Below are positions 16,948 through 24,796 of a stretch of DNA of 64,000 nucleotides, one piece after another (the first letter of the stretch is position 1; each line of letters starts with the position of its first letter). The notes under the pieces are model-generated. The model was not told the DNA's origin. It did no database searches and saw only the letters and a list, made by a program, of their open reading frames with translations. Origin of the DNA: Aphodoplasma sp045541115 (lineage in GTDB: Bacteria > Bacillota > Clostridia > UBA1381 > UMGS1253); assembly GCA_045541115.1 (NCBI GenBank), contig JAZQIM010000021.1:81866-145865 (forward strand), in the 5' to 3' direction. The translations under genes were made by a program, and so were the position numbers.

Positions 16948-17940
16948 TTATTTAAACATTTTTTTAAGTCTTATGTCAGAGCCAAAAAAGCGAACCGGAA
17001 TAAAATGTTCAAGTATGCGCGAATGAAGACGCTCGGAATATACTTTTGCGATTTCACCTATCGAGTAATTTGTGCTTATTACCATTTTCTTGCCTGAAAG
17101 TATCCTGTCATTTACTAGCTCAAACAGATATGAAACAGATTGTGAGTTTACCGCTTCGCTGCCCAAATCATCGATTATAAGAAGGTCGCACTCATTTAAT
17201 TTTCCAAGCTCTGCTCTGCCTTCTTCGGCGCTCACTCTGCCAAACATATAGTCAGAGTAATATGAAAAAAGTTTTGCACTGCTGTGATATACTACGCTAT
17301 ATCCTTTGTCGATAAGCTCTTTTGCGATGCACGTTGACAAAAATGTTTTGCCGAGCCCAACACCGCCATAGAAGAATAAGCTATCATGTGATGACGAGAA
17401 TGTGTCGGTAAAATGCTTGCATATCGAAAGGGCTTCGCCCATTGCTTCTTTTTGTGATATGCCTGTTTGTGAATCAACTTCGTCGCCAAAGAGCGAAATG
17501 TCAAATTTATCAAAACCCTGCGTTTCAAATAAATTAAACAAATTCGATTTTTTATACATCTCTTTTTTGAGTTTTGCGTTAAAGCATTCACACGGCTTTG
17601 ATTCAACATATCCCGTATCCTTGCATATCGGGCAAGTGTATTTAACGTCTGTATAATCTGCACTGTAGCCTGCCTCTTCAAGAGTACGTGCGCGAAGAGC
17701 AGATAGCATCTGCATACTATCTTTTAAATCGCGGGCTATTTGCTCGCTTCTTTGAGGGTTATTAAGAATTTCGAGAGCAGCGCTGCTGCCGGTTTGTGTA
17801 ATTTTCTCATCTATTTTTCTTATATCATCGCATTTTTCATATATTTCATTTAGCCGTTTCTTACTCTCGCTTAGATTTGTGAGTCTTGTTGCTTCGTATT
17901 CGGCGAGAATTTTTTTATATACATCTTGTTCGCGAGCCAT
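16948..17940 (-). CDS. DnaC/DnaI-like helicase-loading ATPase
   Basis: A 330-residue AAA+ protein of the DnaC/DnaI group that loads the replicative helicase. The N-terminal half is helical, then comes a zinc-binding cluster (CPICKDTGYV ... CECF), then Walker A GGVGLGKT, Walker B LLIIDDLGSE and a sensor-1 segment VISTNYS. Its start is only five bases from the stop of the DnaD-domain gene upstream, so the two primosome proteins are translationally linked, a common clostridial arrangement. The paralogous transposon-borne IstB is excluded by the zinc cluster and context. Confidence 0.92.
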   Translation of the reverse strand: MAREQDVYKKILAEYEATRLTNLSESKKRLNEIYEKCDDIRKIDEKITQTGSSAALEILNNPQRSEQIARDLKDSMQMLSALRARTLEEAGYSADYTDVKYTCPICKDTGYVESKPCECFNAKLKKEMYKKSNLFNLFETQGFDKFDISLFGDEVDSQTGISQKEAMGEALSICKHFTDTFSSSHDSLFFYGGVGLGKTFLSTCIAKELIDKGYSVVYHSSAKLFSYYSDYMFGRVSAEEGRAELGKLNECDLLIIDDLGSEAVNSQSVSYLFELVNDRILSGKKMVISTNYSIGEIAKVYSERLHSRILEHFIPVRFFGSDIRLKKMFK

Positions 17941-17945
17941 AATGA

Positions 17946-18935
17946 TTACTCCTTTCCAAGCCGGTCTTTAAGTTTTTTTCGTGCGAGAACGTCAAGTTCA
18001 TCATAGTTGTATCTGCCGGAATTATATACGCTCAAATTATTTTTGGCCGGTTTATTTTGCTGTGGCGTTTGCTTTTGTTCGTTTTGTTCACTGTATCTCT
18101 TTAAGCTGTCCTGCGCCTGTTTTACTGTTTTTATGTTTTCATCGTCCCACGAGATGAGGACTTTGTTTATGTACGCCATCGAAAATTTTCCTGTTTTTGA
18201 AATTGAATAATCATAAGCGTAGGATGCAAGCTCGCCAGATATGCCTCGTGCATACCATGAGTCAATGTATTTAGATTCACTAGCGCCAAGGCGTCTGTCA
18301 TCTATGCCAAACAGCTTTTGTATTTTATAAACATAGCTTCTTTTGTAGTTTTGATGCTTTATATATTCTTCGGCATCATCTACGGTTGAAATGCCCATTT
18401 CGTGCCACGAAACCGCAACTTTTTCTATGTAGCTTATGTTCTTTTTGCCAAGCTCTGCGCAGTATTCAAGGAGACGAAGTATCACGCCGATATCCATTCC
18501 GAGCCAATCGTATAAAGAGTAGAGCTTTTCGATCGCCTGATACGACAAAAGTCTGCCAAGTATTTTTTGTGCTATGTTAAGCATATCGGATAAGTTTTTA
18601 TCGGAATTTATTATCGCACCTACTTCTCCGGGTAAATACTCTTTTTTCTCTTCGATTGGATCTGCTTTAAACTCAAGAGCATTTATTGTTATAAGACCGT
18701 TTGCACCAAGCTTTATTATGCCGTCTCGTGCAAGCAAAACAGCATTGTCACGAGCTAAGCTTACATCGATGTTTAGTGCATCGCTTATTGTTTGCAAATC
18801 AGTTTTGCCGTTATTTTTCCCGGCAAGATATTTGGCAAATATGTATATTTTAATTTGTATTTCAGTAAGCCCCGGCATTATTTCAAGAAGAAATTTTTCT
18901 TCTAAAAAGACGCCGCTACCCTTCATGTATGCCAT
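17946..18935 (-). CDS. DnaD domain replication-initiation protein
   Basis: A 329-residue DnaD-family protein. The N-terminal winged-helix (DDBH1) region is followed by two copies of the C-terminal DnaB_2/DDBH2 unit: one ends YIEKVAVSWHEMGISTVDDA and the next, better one, YINKVLISWDDENIKTVKQA, each with the W-x(4-5)-I-x-T signature. The tail is Gln/Lys-rich. DnaD-type proteins bridge DnaA-bound DNA and the helicase loader. ATG 18935 is preceded by AAGGAG; a start 11 codons upstream has none. It is the first gene of the dnaD-dnaI pair. Confidence 0.9.
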   Translation of the reverse strand: MAYMKGSGVFLEEKFLLEIMPGLTEIQIKIYIFAKYLAGKNNGKTDLQTISDALNIDVSLARDNAVLLARDGIIKLGANGLITINALEFKADPIEEKKEYLPGEVGAIINSDKNLSDMLNIAQKILGRLLSYQAIEKLYSLYDWLGMDIGVILRLLEYCAELGKKNISYIEKVAVSWHEMGISTVDDAEEYIKHQNYKRSYVYKIQKLFGIDDRRLGASESKYIDSWYARGISGELASYAYDYSISKTGKFSMAYINKVLISWDDENIKTVKQAQDSLKRYSEQNEQKQTPQQNKPAKNNLSVYNSGRYNYDELDVLARKKLKDRLGKE

Positions 18936-18977
18936 TTTTTTCTCCTTATATAAATAGTACATTTTCACTATATCGTA

Positions 18978-18986
18978 ATTATAACA
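18978..18986 (-). promoter_or_regulatory. Extended -10 promoter of dnaD-dnaI
   Basis: On the minus strand TGTTATAAT, a perfect extended -10 element (TGnTATAAT), 42 bases before the ATG. No good -35 is present, which is usual for this promoter class. Confidence 0.55.
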
Positions 18987-19065
18987 TATTGAAAATGAAA
19001 ATTACAGTATTATTTTATTATTTTTCGGATTTTATTTTAAGTTGTGCCGATATATTAAAAAAACA

Positions 19066-19088
19066 AATAAAAAAACGGCATCAGCCGT
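19066..19088 (-). terminator. Terminator of the 46-codon ORF
   Basis: On the minus strand, stem ACGGC / GCCGT with a 4-base loop, followed by a long T tract. It lies 10 bases past the small ORF's stop and supports that ORF being transcribed. Confidence 0.7.
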
Positions 19089-19098
19089 CTTTTTCACG

Positions 19099-19239
19099 CT
19101 ATCTTTCAGAGTGATTTTTTATATTTTCTCCCGCAAAAATCAAGTCATCAATATCTTTAGCATCGCCGTTTGTTTCACATAAGCTTTTTTTTAATTCGAG
19201 CAAATAATCGCAAGCATATTGTTCGTTTTCTGATGTCAT
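19099..19239 (-). CDS. Small ORF, 46 residues, unknown
   Basis: ATG 19239 is preceded by GGCAGGTG at correct spacing, reads 46 codons (start MTSENEQYACDYLLELKKSL), and ends at TAG followed by a hairpin with a T tract. The product is acidic, mostly helical by composition, and has two Cys residues (10 and 21). I recognise no family. Its own ribosome-binding site and terminator make a real small gene more likely than chance, but coding status is unproven. Confidence 0.5.
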   Translation of the reverse strand: MTSENEQYACDYLLELKKSLCETNGDAKDIDDLIFAGENIKNHSER

Positions 19240-19324
19240 ATTTTTCACCTGCCTTCATATATTATATGCACATTTTCGTGTAAATATTTTATATGTTATT
19301 ATATGCGGTGAAAAATTTTTTGAT

Positions 19325-19355
19325 AAAAAAAGCTGCGACAATGGCTGTCGCAGCT
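19325..19355 (-). terminator. Rho-independent terminator after proS
   Basis: A perfect 10-bp stem AGCTGCGACA / TGTCGCAGCT; on the minus strand it is followed by seven T residues. Confidence 0.92.
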
Positions 19356-19367
19356 ACATAAATTTTA

Positions 19368-21071
19368 TTACATCATACTGTTTACAAGCTTTAAAACTTC
19401 ATCTATGGCGTCTTCTTTTCTTACATTCATCTTAACACTCTTGTCGCGAGTTGCAATTTCAATTTCGCCATTTGCAAGTCCTCTTTGGCTTACAATCACG
19501 CGAACCGGCACACCTAAAAGGTCTGCATCGGCAAACTGAATTCCTGCCGCTGCCTTTCTGTCATCAAGAACGACGGAGAGGCGATTGTCAAGAAGCTTTT
19601 TGTAAATTTCTTCCGAGGCTGCTTTTACTTCTTCGTTTTGATTGTTAAGCGAGCAGATATGTACCTGCCACGGAGCGACGCTCATAGGCCAGATTGGGCC
19701 GTAATCGTCGTGATTATCTTCGATTATACTTGCAAGCAATCTTCCTACACCGATGCCGTAACAGCCCATTATTGGTGTCTGACGTTCGCCGTTTGCATCA
19801 ATATATTCCATGTGCATACTCTTTGAATATTTTGTACCGAGCTGGAATATGTTTCCGACTTCAATACCGCGCTCAAGAGAGATTGGCTTTCCGCATTTCG
19901 GGCATATACCGCCGTCAACAACCTTTGCTACATCGTCATACTTTTCTGCTTTGACATCGCGGCCCATGCATACGCCGGAGAGATGGTAGTTTTCCTTGTT
20001 TGCGCCGCATACAAGGTCATTTTCGTCACGGAGCGATTCGTCGTATATAACATCGCAATCACTTGTAAGATTATATGGCCCTATAAAGCCGAATGTGATG
20101 TCGGTGCTTTCGTAATCTGTGTACGGATATACATTCGAGCCGATTACGCGCTTAAGTTTAGCTTCGTTTACTTCAAGGTCGCCACGGATAAATACGATAA
20201 GAGGTTTTGTCGAGTTATCTGTTGCAAACACGGTTGCTTTTATTGTATTTGACGCATCCGTATTAAACTTTGCCGCGATAGAATCGATGTCCTTCATATC
20301 AGGCGTATATACCTCTTCGATTTCGCTTTCGGCTTTGCCTCTGTTTTTGTGTACGCTCTTTGCGATTTCCATGTTTGCGCTGTATCCGCACGACTTACAT
20401 ATTACGAGCGAATCTTCACCAAACTCATTTATAAGCATAAATTCGTGAGCAATGTTTCCGCCCATCATGCCTGAATCGGAGTAGACAGATATAACATTTT
20501 TAAGACCTGCGCGCGCATAGATTTTTTCGTATGCCTCGTGGCAACGCATGTAATATGATTTAAGGTCATCGAGCGATGTGTGGAATGAATAGGCATCCTT
20601 CATAGTAAATTCGCGCACACGAATAAGTCCTCCGCGGCTTCGTGGTTCGTCGCGGAATTTTGTTTGTATTTGATATATCATAAATGGGTATTTTGTATAT
20701 GATAAAGCTTCGCTGCGTGAAAGATGAACGGCAGCTTCTTCATGTGTCATACCTAAAAGCATGTCCATGCCTGCGCGGTCTTTTATTCGCATAAGCTCGC
20801 TTCCGACGCTTTCCCAGCGTCCTGATTCTTTCCATAGCTCTGCCGGAAGAACGACGGGCATAAGCACTTCCTGACCATCGATTGCATCCATTTCTTCGCG
20901 GATAATATTTTCAATTTTATCAACGATTTTTTTCGCCGGCGGCAAAAGGGAATAGACACCGTTTGCAACCTGACGCATATAGCCGCCGCGCAAAAGGAAA
21001 ATATGGCTCGGCATTGCTGCGTCAGCAGGCTTTTCTTTAAAACGCTCGCCTAAAAGACGACTCATCAACAT
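19368..21071 (-). CDS. proS: Prolyl-tRNA synthetase (bacterial long form)
   Basis: A 568-residue class II synthetase that charges tRNA-Pro. Motif 1 region (SLLPPAKKIVDKIENIIREE), motif 2 (TKFRDEPRSRGGLIRVREF) and motif 3 (GIGVGRLLASIIED) are present, with the INS editing domain between motifs 2 and 3 (about 225-400) and the anticodon-binding domain at the C-terminus. This is the bacterial ProS type. ATG 21071 follows AGGAAG; an upstream in-frame codon lacks a site. In Bacillus proS lies between rseP and polC; here it is a separate single-gene unit with its own promoter and terminator, and the ~30-base leader leaves no room for a T-box. Confidence 0.97.
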   Translation of the reverse strand: MLMSRLLGERFKEKPADAAMPSHIFLLRGGYMRQVANGVYSLLPPAKKIVDKIENIIREEMDAIDGQEVLMPVVLPAELWKESGRWESVGSELMRIKDRAGMDMLLGMTHEEAAVHLSRSEALSYTKYPFMIYQIQTKFRDEPRSRGGLIRVREFTMKDAYSFHTSLDDLKSYYMRCHEAYEKIYARAGLKNVISVYSDSGMMGGNIAHEFMLINEFGEDSLVICKSCGYSANMEIAKSVHKNRGKAESEIEEVYTPDMKDIDSIAAKFNTDASNTIKATVFATDNSTKPLIVFIRGDLEVNEAKLKRVIGSNVYPYTDYESTDITFGFIGPYNLTSDCDVIYDESLRDENDLVCGANKENYHLSGVCMGRDVKAEKYDDVAKVVDGGICPKCGKPISLERGIEVGNIFQLGTKYSKSMHMEYIDANGERQTPIMGCYGIGVGRLLASIIEDNHDDYGPIWPMSVAPWQVHICSLNNQNEEVKAASEEIYKKLLDNRLSVVLDDRKAAAGIQFADADLLGVPVRVIVSQRGLANGEIEIATRDKSVKMNVRKEDAIDEVLKLVNSMM

Positions 21072-21108
21072 ATTAAAACTTCCTTTCATATGCAAATAAA
21101 CTCTAAAT

Positions 21109-21138
21109 ATTATATCACTAAAGGTATAATCTTGTCAA
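21109..21138 (-). promoter_or_regulatory. Sigma-A promoter of proS
   Basis: On the minus strand TTGACA (21133-21138) and TATAAT (21109-21114), 18-base spacer. Confidence 0.85.
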
Positions 21139-21160
21139 TGTAAAACGGAAAAACAAACAC

Positions 21161-21195
21161 AATAAAAAGACACACAAAAGCTTTTGTGTGTCTTT
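21161..21195 (-). terminator. Rho-independent terminator after rhaB
   Basis: A perfect 30-base palindrome (21166-21195, centre at AAGCTT), followed on the minus strand by TTTTTATT. Confidence 0.9.
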
Positions 21196-21210
21196 GATAT
21201 TATAAGCATA

Positions 21211-22671
21211 TTAGTTTATTTTGCAAATCTCAATATATTTTTCATATGCATCTTCCCATGATGAGATATCCTGCGGTTCATAACGCTTAAGGTCAAACGA
21301 ATCAACTACGACCTTTCGTGCATCGTCAAGGTTGTCAAGCTCGCCGAGCGCAACATACTGCATTAAGGCATTTCCTATGCTTGTAGCTTCGATAGGACCT
21401 GCAATAACGGGGATTTGCGATGCGTTTGCGATGAACTGGCAAAGCATTTCGCTCTTTGTGCCACCGCCTACAGTATGTATTGCCTCAATTTTATTTGGTA
21501 GCATTGTAGAAATTTCTTTTATAGATTTTGCACATTCAAGCGCAAGACTTTCTATAATGCAGCGGTTAAGCTCGCCTGTTGATGCCGGCACAGCCTGGTT
21601 TGTCATATTTGCAAATTTTTCAATTCTTTCTATCATGTCGCCAGGACGTGAGAATGACTCGTAGTTTGGGTTGATTATGCATTTAAACGGTTCGGCAGCA
21701 GCTGACTCATCTTCCATCTGCTGATATGAAACTACAGTGCCTTTTCTTGCGAGAGTTCGCTTGCATTCCTGCTGAATCCAAAGCCCCATTATATTGTGAA
21801 GGAAGCGGTATGTGCCGAAAGCTCCGCCTTCGTTTGCATAATTATAGTTGTAGCTTTTTTCGTTTATAATCGGCTCGTCAGTTTGTGCACCTAATAGAAG
21901 CCATGTGCCACAACTGATAAAGAGGTTTTTGCTTGGGTCGGAGAGTGGGGCTGCAACTACTGCAGAAGCAGTATCGTGTGATGCAACGGCAATTACGGGC
22001 ACGCTTTCTACGCTAAGCTCTGCGCATATATCGTCGCTTAAATTTCCGACGATTGTGCCGGGAGAAACGATCTTTGCAAATTTATTTTTAAGAGAAAAGC
22101 TTTCTAATAGTTCGTCGTCAAAATCGCGTGTTCTTGCATTTAGCATCTGGCTTGTCGATGCGATTGTATACTCTGTTTTCTTTTCGCCTGTCAGCATATA
22201 GTTAAATAAGTCGGGCATAAAAAGCGCCGTATCGGCAGCCTCAAAAACAGGCTCTTTCGATGAGCATATATACTGGAAAAGCGTGTTTATAAATGCAAAC
22301 TGGATACCGGTTTTATTAAAGATTTCCTGCTTTTGTTCTTCGCTAAGCACCACCGCGTCTGTGCGTGTGTCACGATAGTGGTATGGGTTTTGTATAAGGC
22401 GACCCTGCTTGTCGAGAAGACCGTAATCAACGCCCCATGTATCGATTCCAATAGAATCAAAGCGGTTACCACTGTTTTTGCATTTTAAAATTCCTACTTT
22501 TATTTCGTGAAATAAACGAAGCACGTCCCAATGATAATTTTTACATACCATTACCGGGTCGTTATCAAATCTGTGAATCTCCTGTGATGATAATTTTCCG
22601 TTTTCAAGCGAAAACAAGACTGCGCGGCCGCTCGATGCGCCGAAATCAAATGCAAGTACATTTTTGCTCAT
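21211..22671 (-). CDS. rhaB: Rhamnulokinase
   Basis: A 486-residue FGGY-family kinase that phosphorylates L-rhamnulose to rhamnulose-1-phosphate. The start NVLAFDFGASSGRAVLFS, the GIDTWGVDYGLLD active-site segment, HDTASAVVAAP, SCGTWLLLG and the C-terminal VGGGTKSEMLCQFIAN are RhaB features, and the Asp in DTWGVD is intact. AAAGGAACG precedes the ATG. No rhaA, rhaD or rhaM is in the window, so the gene stands alone between a terminator and rnjA. A fuculokinase assignment is possible but the motifs favour RhaB. A weak extended -10 (TGTTAAAAT, 22743-22751 on the minus strand) may be its promoter. Confidence 0.92.
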   Translation of the reverse strand: MSKNVLAFDFGASSGRAVLFSLENGKLSSQEIHRFDNDPVMVCKNYHWDVLRLFHEIKVGILKCKNSGNRFDSIGIDTWGVDYGLLDKQGRLIQNPYHYRDTRTDAVVLSEEQKQEIFNKTGIQFAFINTLFQYICSSKEPVFEAADTALFMPDLFNYMLTGEKKTEYTIASTSQMLNARTRDFDDELLESFSLKNKFAKIVSPGTIVGNLSDDICAELSVESVPVIAVASHDTASAVVAAPLSDPSKNLFISCGTWLLLGAQTDEPIINEKSYNYNYANEGGAFGTYRFLHNIMGLWIQQECKRTLARKGTVVSYQQMEDESAAAEPFKCIINPNYESFSRPGDMIERIEKFANMTNQAVPASTGELNRCIIESLALECAKSIKEISTMLPNKIEAIHTVGGGTKSEMLCQFIANASQIPVIAGPIEATSIGNALMQYVALGELDNLDDARKVVVDSFDLKRYEPQDISSWEDAYEKYIEICKIN

Positions 22672-22825
22672 AATTATTTTCGTTCCTTTCTTTTCGCAAG
22701 ATGCGATATGGATAAAATATACACTGTTATCTTATATAAAATATTTTAACATACTAAAAAAAAATAAACAATAATAAAATACATTTTTTTGTTTTTTGTT
22801 ATTCGTATTTCAATTTATTAAAACA

Positions 22826-22856
22826 GCAAAAAATCCACTCAAAACGAGTGGATTTT
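22826..22856 (-). terminator. Rho-independent terminator after rnjA
   Basis: An 11-bp stem AAAATCCACTC / GAGTGGATTTT with a 5-base loop; on the minus strand a T run follows. Confidence 0.9.
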
Positions 22857-22864
22857 AATATTTT

Positions 22865-24532
22865 TTAAACTTCCATAACAACGGGAAGAATCATAGGTGA
22901 ACGCTTTGTTTTTTCATACATATAGTCACTTATCGTATTTTTCATCGCTAGCTTGAGCGCTGACCAGTCTGTTGCTCCTTTAGCGATGCAATTATCAAGC
23001 GCTTCGCGTGTGACGCGCCTTGCATCTTCCATCATGTCCTCTGATTCACGAACATATACAAAGCCGCGCGATATAATATCTGGGCCTGCGACAATTTCGC
23101 CTGTATCTGCGCTGATTGATACGACGCATACAATAAGACCGTCGTTTGAAAGATGTTTTCTGTCGCGAAGAACGATGTTTCCGACATCGCCTACACCAAG
23201 GCCGTCAACGAGCAATTTGCCCGATGGAACCGATCCAAGCATTTTTGCACTGTTTTCGTCTACTTCAAGCACGCGTCCGTTGTCCATAATAAATACGTTT
23301 TGCTCATCTACGCCCATAAGCACGCCGAGTTGTGAATGGCGGTGCAGATGGCGGTACTCACCGTGGACAGGCATAAAGAATTTCGGCTTTGTAAGTGCGA
23401 GCATAAGCTTAAGCTCTTCCTGGCACGCGTGCCCAGACACATGAACTTCGGCGAGCGATTCGTAGATAACTTCTGTACCGAGTCTGAAAAGCTCATTTAT
23501 AACGCGCGAAATCGTTTTTTCGTTTCCGGGGATAGGACTTGCCGAAACGATTATAAGGTCGTTTGGAGTAAGCTCTACTTTTCTATGGTCAGAATACGCC
23601 ATTCTAAAAAGTGCGCTCATAGCCTCGCCTTGCGAACCGGTCGTTACGATTACAAGCTCGTTTGGGTTATAATGTTTTATATCGTCTATGCTGATTAGCG
23701 TCTTTTCAGGTATTGTCATATATCCCAGAAGGATTGCGACTTCGACGATGTTCTCCATACTTCTTCCTGAAACGGCAACCTTTCTGCCGTATTTTGCTGC
23801 TGCATTTATAATCTGCTGAACTCTGTGTACATTTGATGCAAAGGTGGCAACGATAATACGCTTGTCACAGTTTTTGAAAATTTCATCAAACTTATCGCCA
23901 ACACTTCGCTCACTCATTGTATAGCCTGTGCGCTCTACGTTTGTAGAGTCGCTCATAAGAAGAAGCACGCCTTCGCGACCAAGCTCACCAAGCCTTGTCA
24001 AATCGATCATTTCACCGTCTATCGGTGTTGAGTCAATCTTAAAGTCACCTGTATGGACAACAATGCCTACGGGCGTCTTTATAGCAAGCGCAACGGCGCC
24101 TGCAATTGAGTGATTGGAATGTATAAATTCTACGCTAAAGAAACGTCCAAGTTTTATTGTATCGCCGGGTTTTACACGGTTAAGCTTTGCTGTGGAAAGT
24201 ATATTATGTTCTGTAAGCTTGTTTTCAATAAGTCCTATCGTAAGTTTTGTTCCATAGACGGGCACATTGATTTTTTTAAGAAAATATGGTAGCGCACCGA
24301 TGTGGTCTTCGTGTCCGTGTGTGATTACAACACCGCGCACCTTTTCAATGTTTTTCTCAAGGTAGGTAGTATCAGGTATGACAAGGTCGATGCCCGGCAT
24401 GTCGTCATCAGGAAATGCAATTCCACAGTCAACTACAAATATCTCGTCACCATACTCGAAAACCGTCATGTTTTTGCCAATTTCGCTCAGGCCACCTAAC
24501 GGTATAATTTTCAGTTTTTGTTTTTTTGACAC
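22865..24532 (-). CDS. rnjA: Ribonuclease J
   Basis: A 555-residue RNase J, the 5'-3' exoribonuclease/endonuclease of Firmicute mRNA decay, equal in length to Bacillus RNase J1. The metallo-beta-lactamase motif THGHEDH places His72, His74, Asp76 and His77 at the zinc site; GDFKID and the beta-CASP motifs (SDSTN, ASPIPGNE, VHVSGHACQEELKLM, PVHGEYRHL) follow. I start it at GTG 24532, because GGAGGA at 24540-24545 on the minus strand is correctly spaced and the protein then begins MSKKQKLKIIPLGG like its relatives; ATGs 12 and 5 codons upstream lie before the site. Single-gene unit with its own promoter and terminator. Confidence 0.95.
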   Translation of the reverse strand: MSKKQKLKIIPLGGLSEIGKNMTVFEYGDEIFVVDCGIAFPDDDMPGIDLVIPDTTYLEKNIEKVRGVVITHGHEDHIGALPYFLKKINVPVYGTKLTIGLIENKLTEHNILSTAKLNRVKPGDTIKLGRFFSVEFIHSNHSIAGAVALAIKTPVGIVVHTGDFKIDSTPIDGEMIDLTRLGELGREGVLLLMSDSTNVERTGYTMSERSVGDKFDEIFKNCDKRIIVATFASNVHRVQQIINAAAKYGRKVAVSGRSMENIVEVAILLGYMTIPEKTLISIDDIKHYNPNELVIVTTGSQGEAMSALFRMAYSDHRKVELTPNDLIIVSASPIPGNEKTISRVINELFRLGTEVIYESLAEVHVSGHACQEELKLMLALTKPKFFMPVHGEYRHLHRHSQLGVLMGVDEQNVFIMDNGRVLEVDENSAKMLGSVPSGKLLVDGLGVGDVGNIVLRDRKHLSNDGLIVCVVSISADTGEIVAGPDIISRGFVYVRESEDMMEDARRVTREALDNCIAKGATDWSALKLAMKNTISDYMYEKTKRSPMILPVVMEV

Positions 24533-24576
24533 AAAAATATCCTCCATTTCGTTATTTTTTCCGCTCATAATTATAT

Positions 24577-24603
24577 AAAACTATGCATTTATCATGCAGT
24601 TTT
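24577..24603 (-). promoter_or_regulatory. Hairpin in the rnjA 5' leader
   Basis: AAAAC and TGCAT arms on each side of a 5-base loop, with a 2-base bulge, lie in the leader between the promoter and the ribosome-binding site. RNase J enters mRNAs from a free 5' end, so a leader hairpin could affect its own message. No function is demonstrated. Confidence 0.4.
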
Positions 24604-24623
24604 AATTCATAAATAATTACTAC

Positions 24624-24652
24624 ATTATACCATGAAAGAAAGGTTTAGTCAA
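24624..24652 (-). promoter_or_regulatory. Sigma-A promoter of rnjA
   Basis: On the minus strand TTGACT (24647-24652) and TATAAT (24624-24629), 17-base spacer; the leader is about 85 bases. Confidence 0.83.
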
Positions 24653-24661
24653 TGAATGCAT

Positions 24662-24734
24662 AAAAAAATTGCCGCAATATGTGTTTTATCTACTTTTAAC
24701 ATATATGATAAAACTTATACATAAAATGCGGCAA
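24662..24734 (-). terminator. Long-stem terminator after polC
   Basis: TTGCCGCA / TGCGGCAA arms (24669-24676 and 24727-24734) enclose a second pairing GTTTTATC / GATAAAAC (24683-24690 and 24707-24714), giving a long interrupted stem. On the minus strand seven T residues follow. It closes the ten-gene rpsB-polC run. Confidence 0.8.
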
Positions 24735-24796
24735 AACATAAATATTTATTTTTTATATGATAATTTCAGGATATATAAATTTAATAATATTAAAGC

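Noticed and set aside
21072..21210. T-box or other tRNA-sensing leader upstream of proS
   Set aside because: The promoter at 21109-21138 leaves only about 30 transcribed bases before the ATG, too short for a T-box; the palindrome at 21166-21195 is the rhaB terminator.
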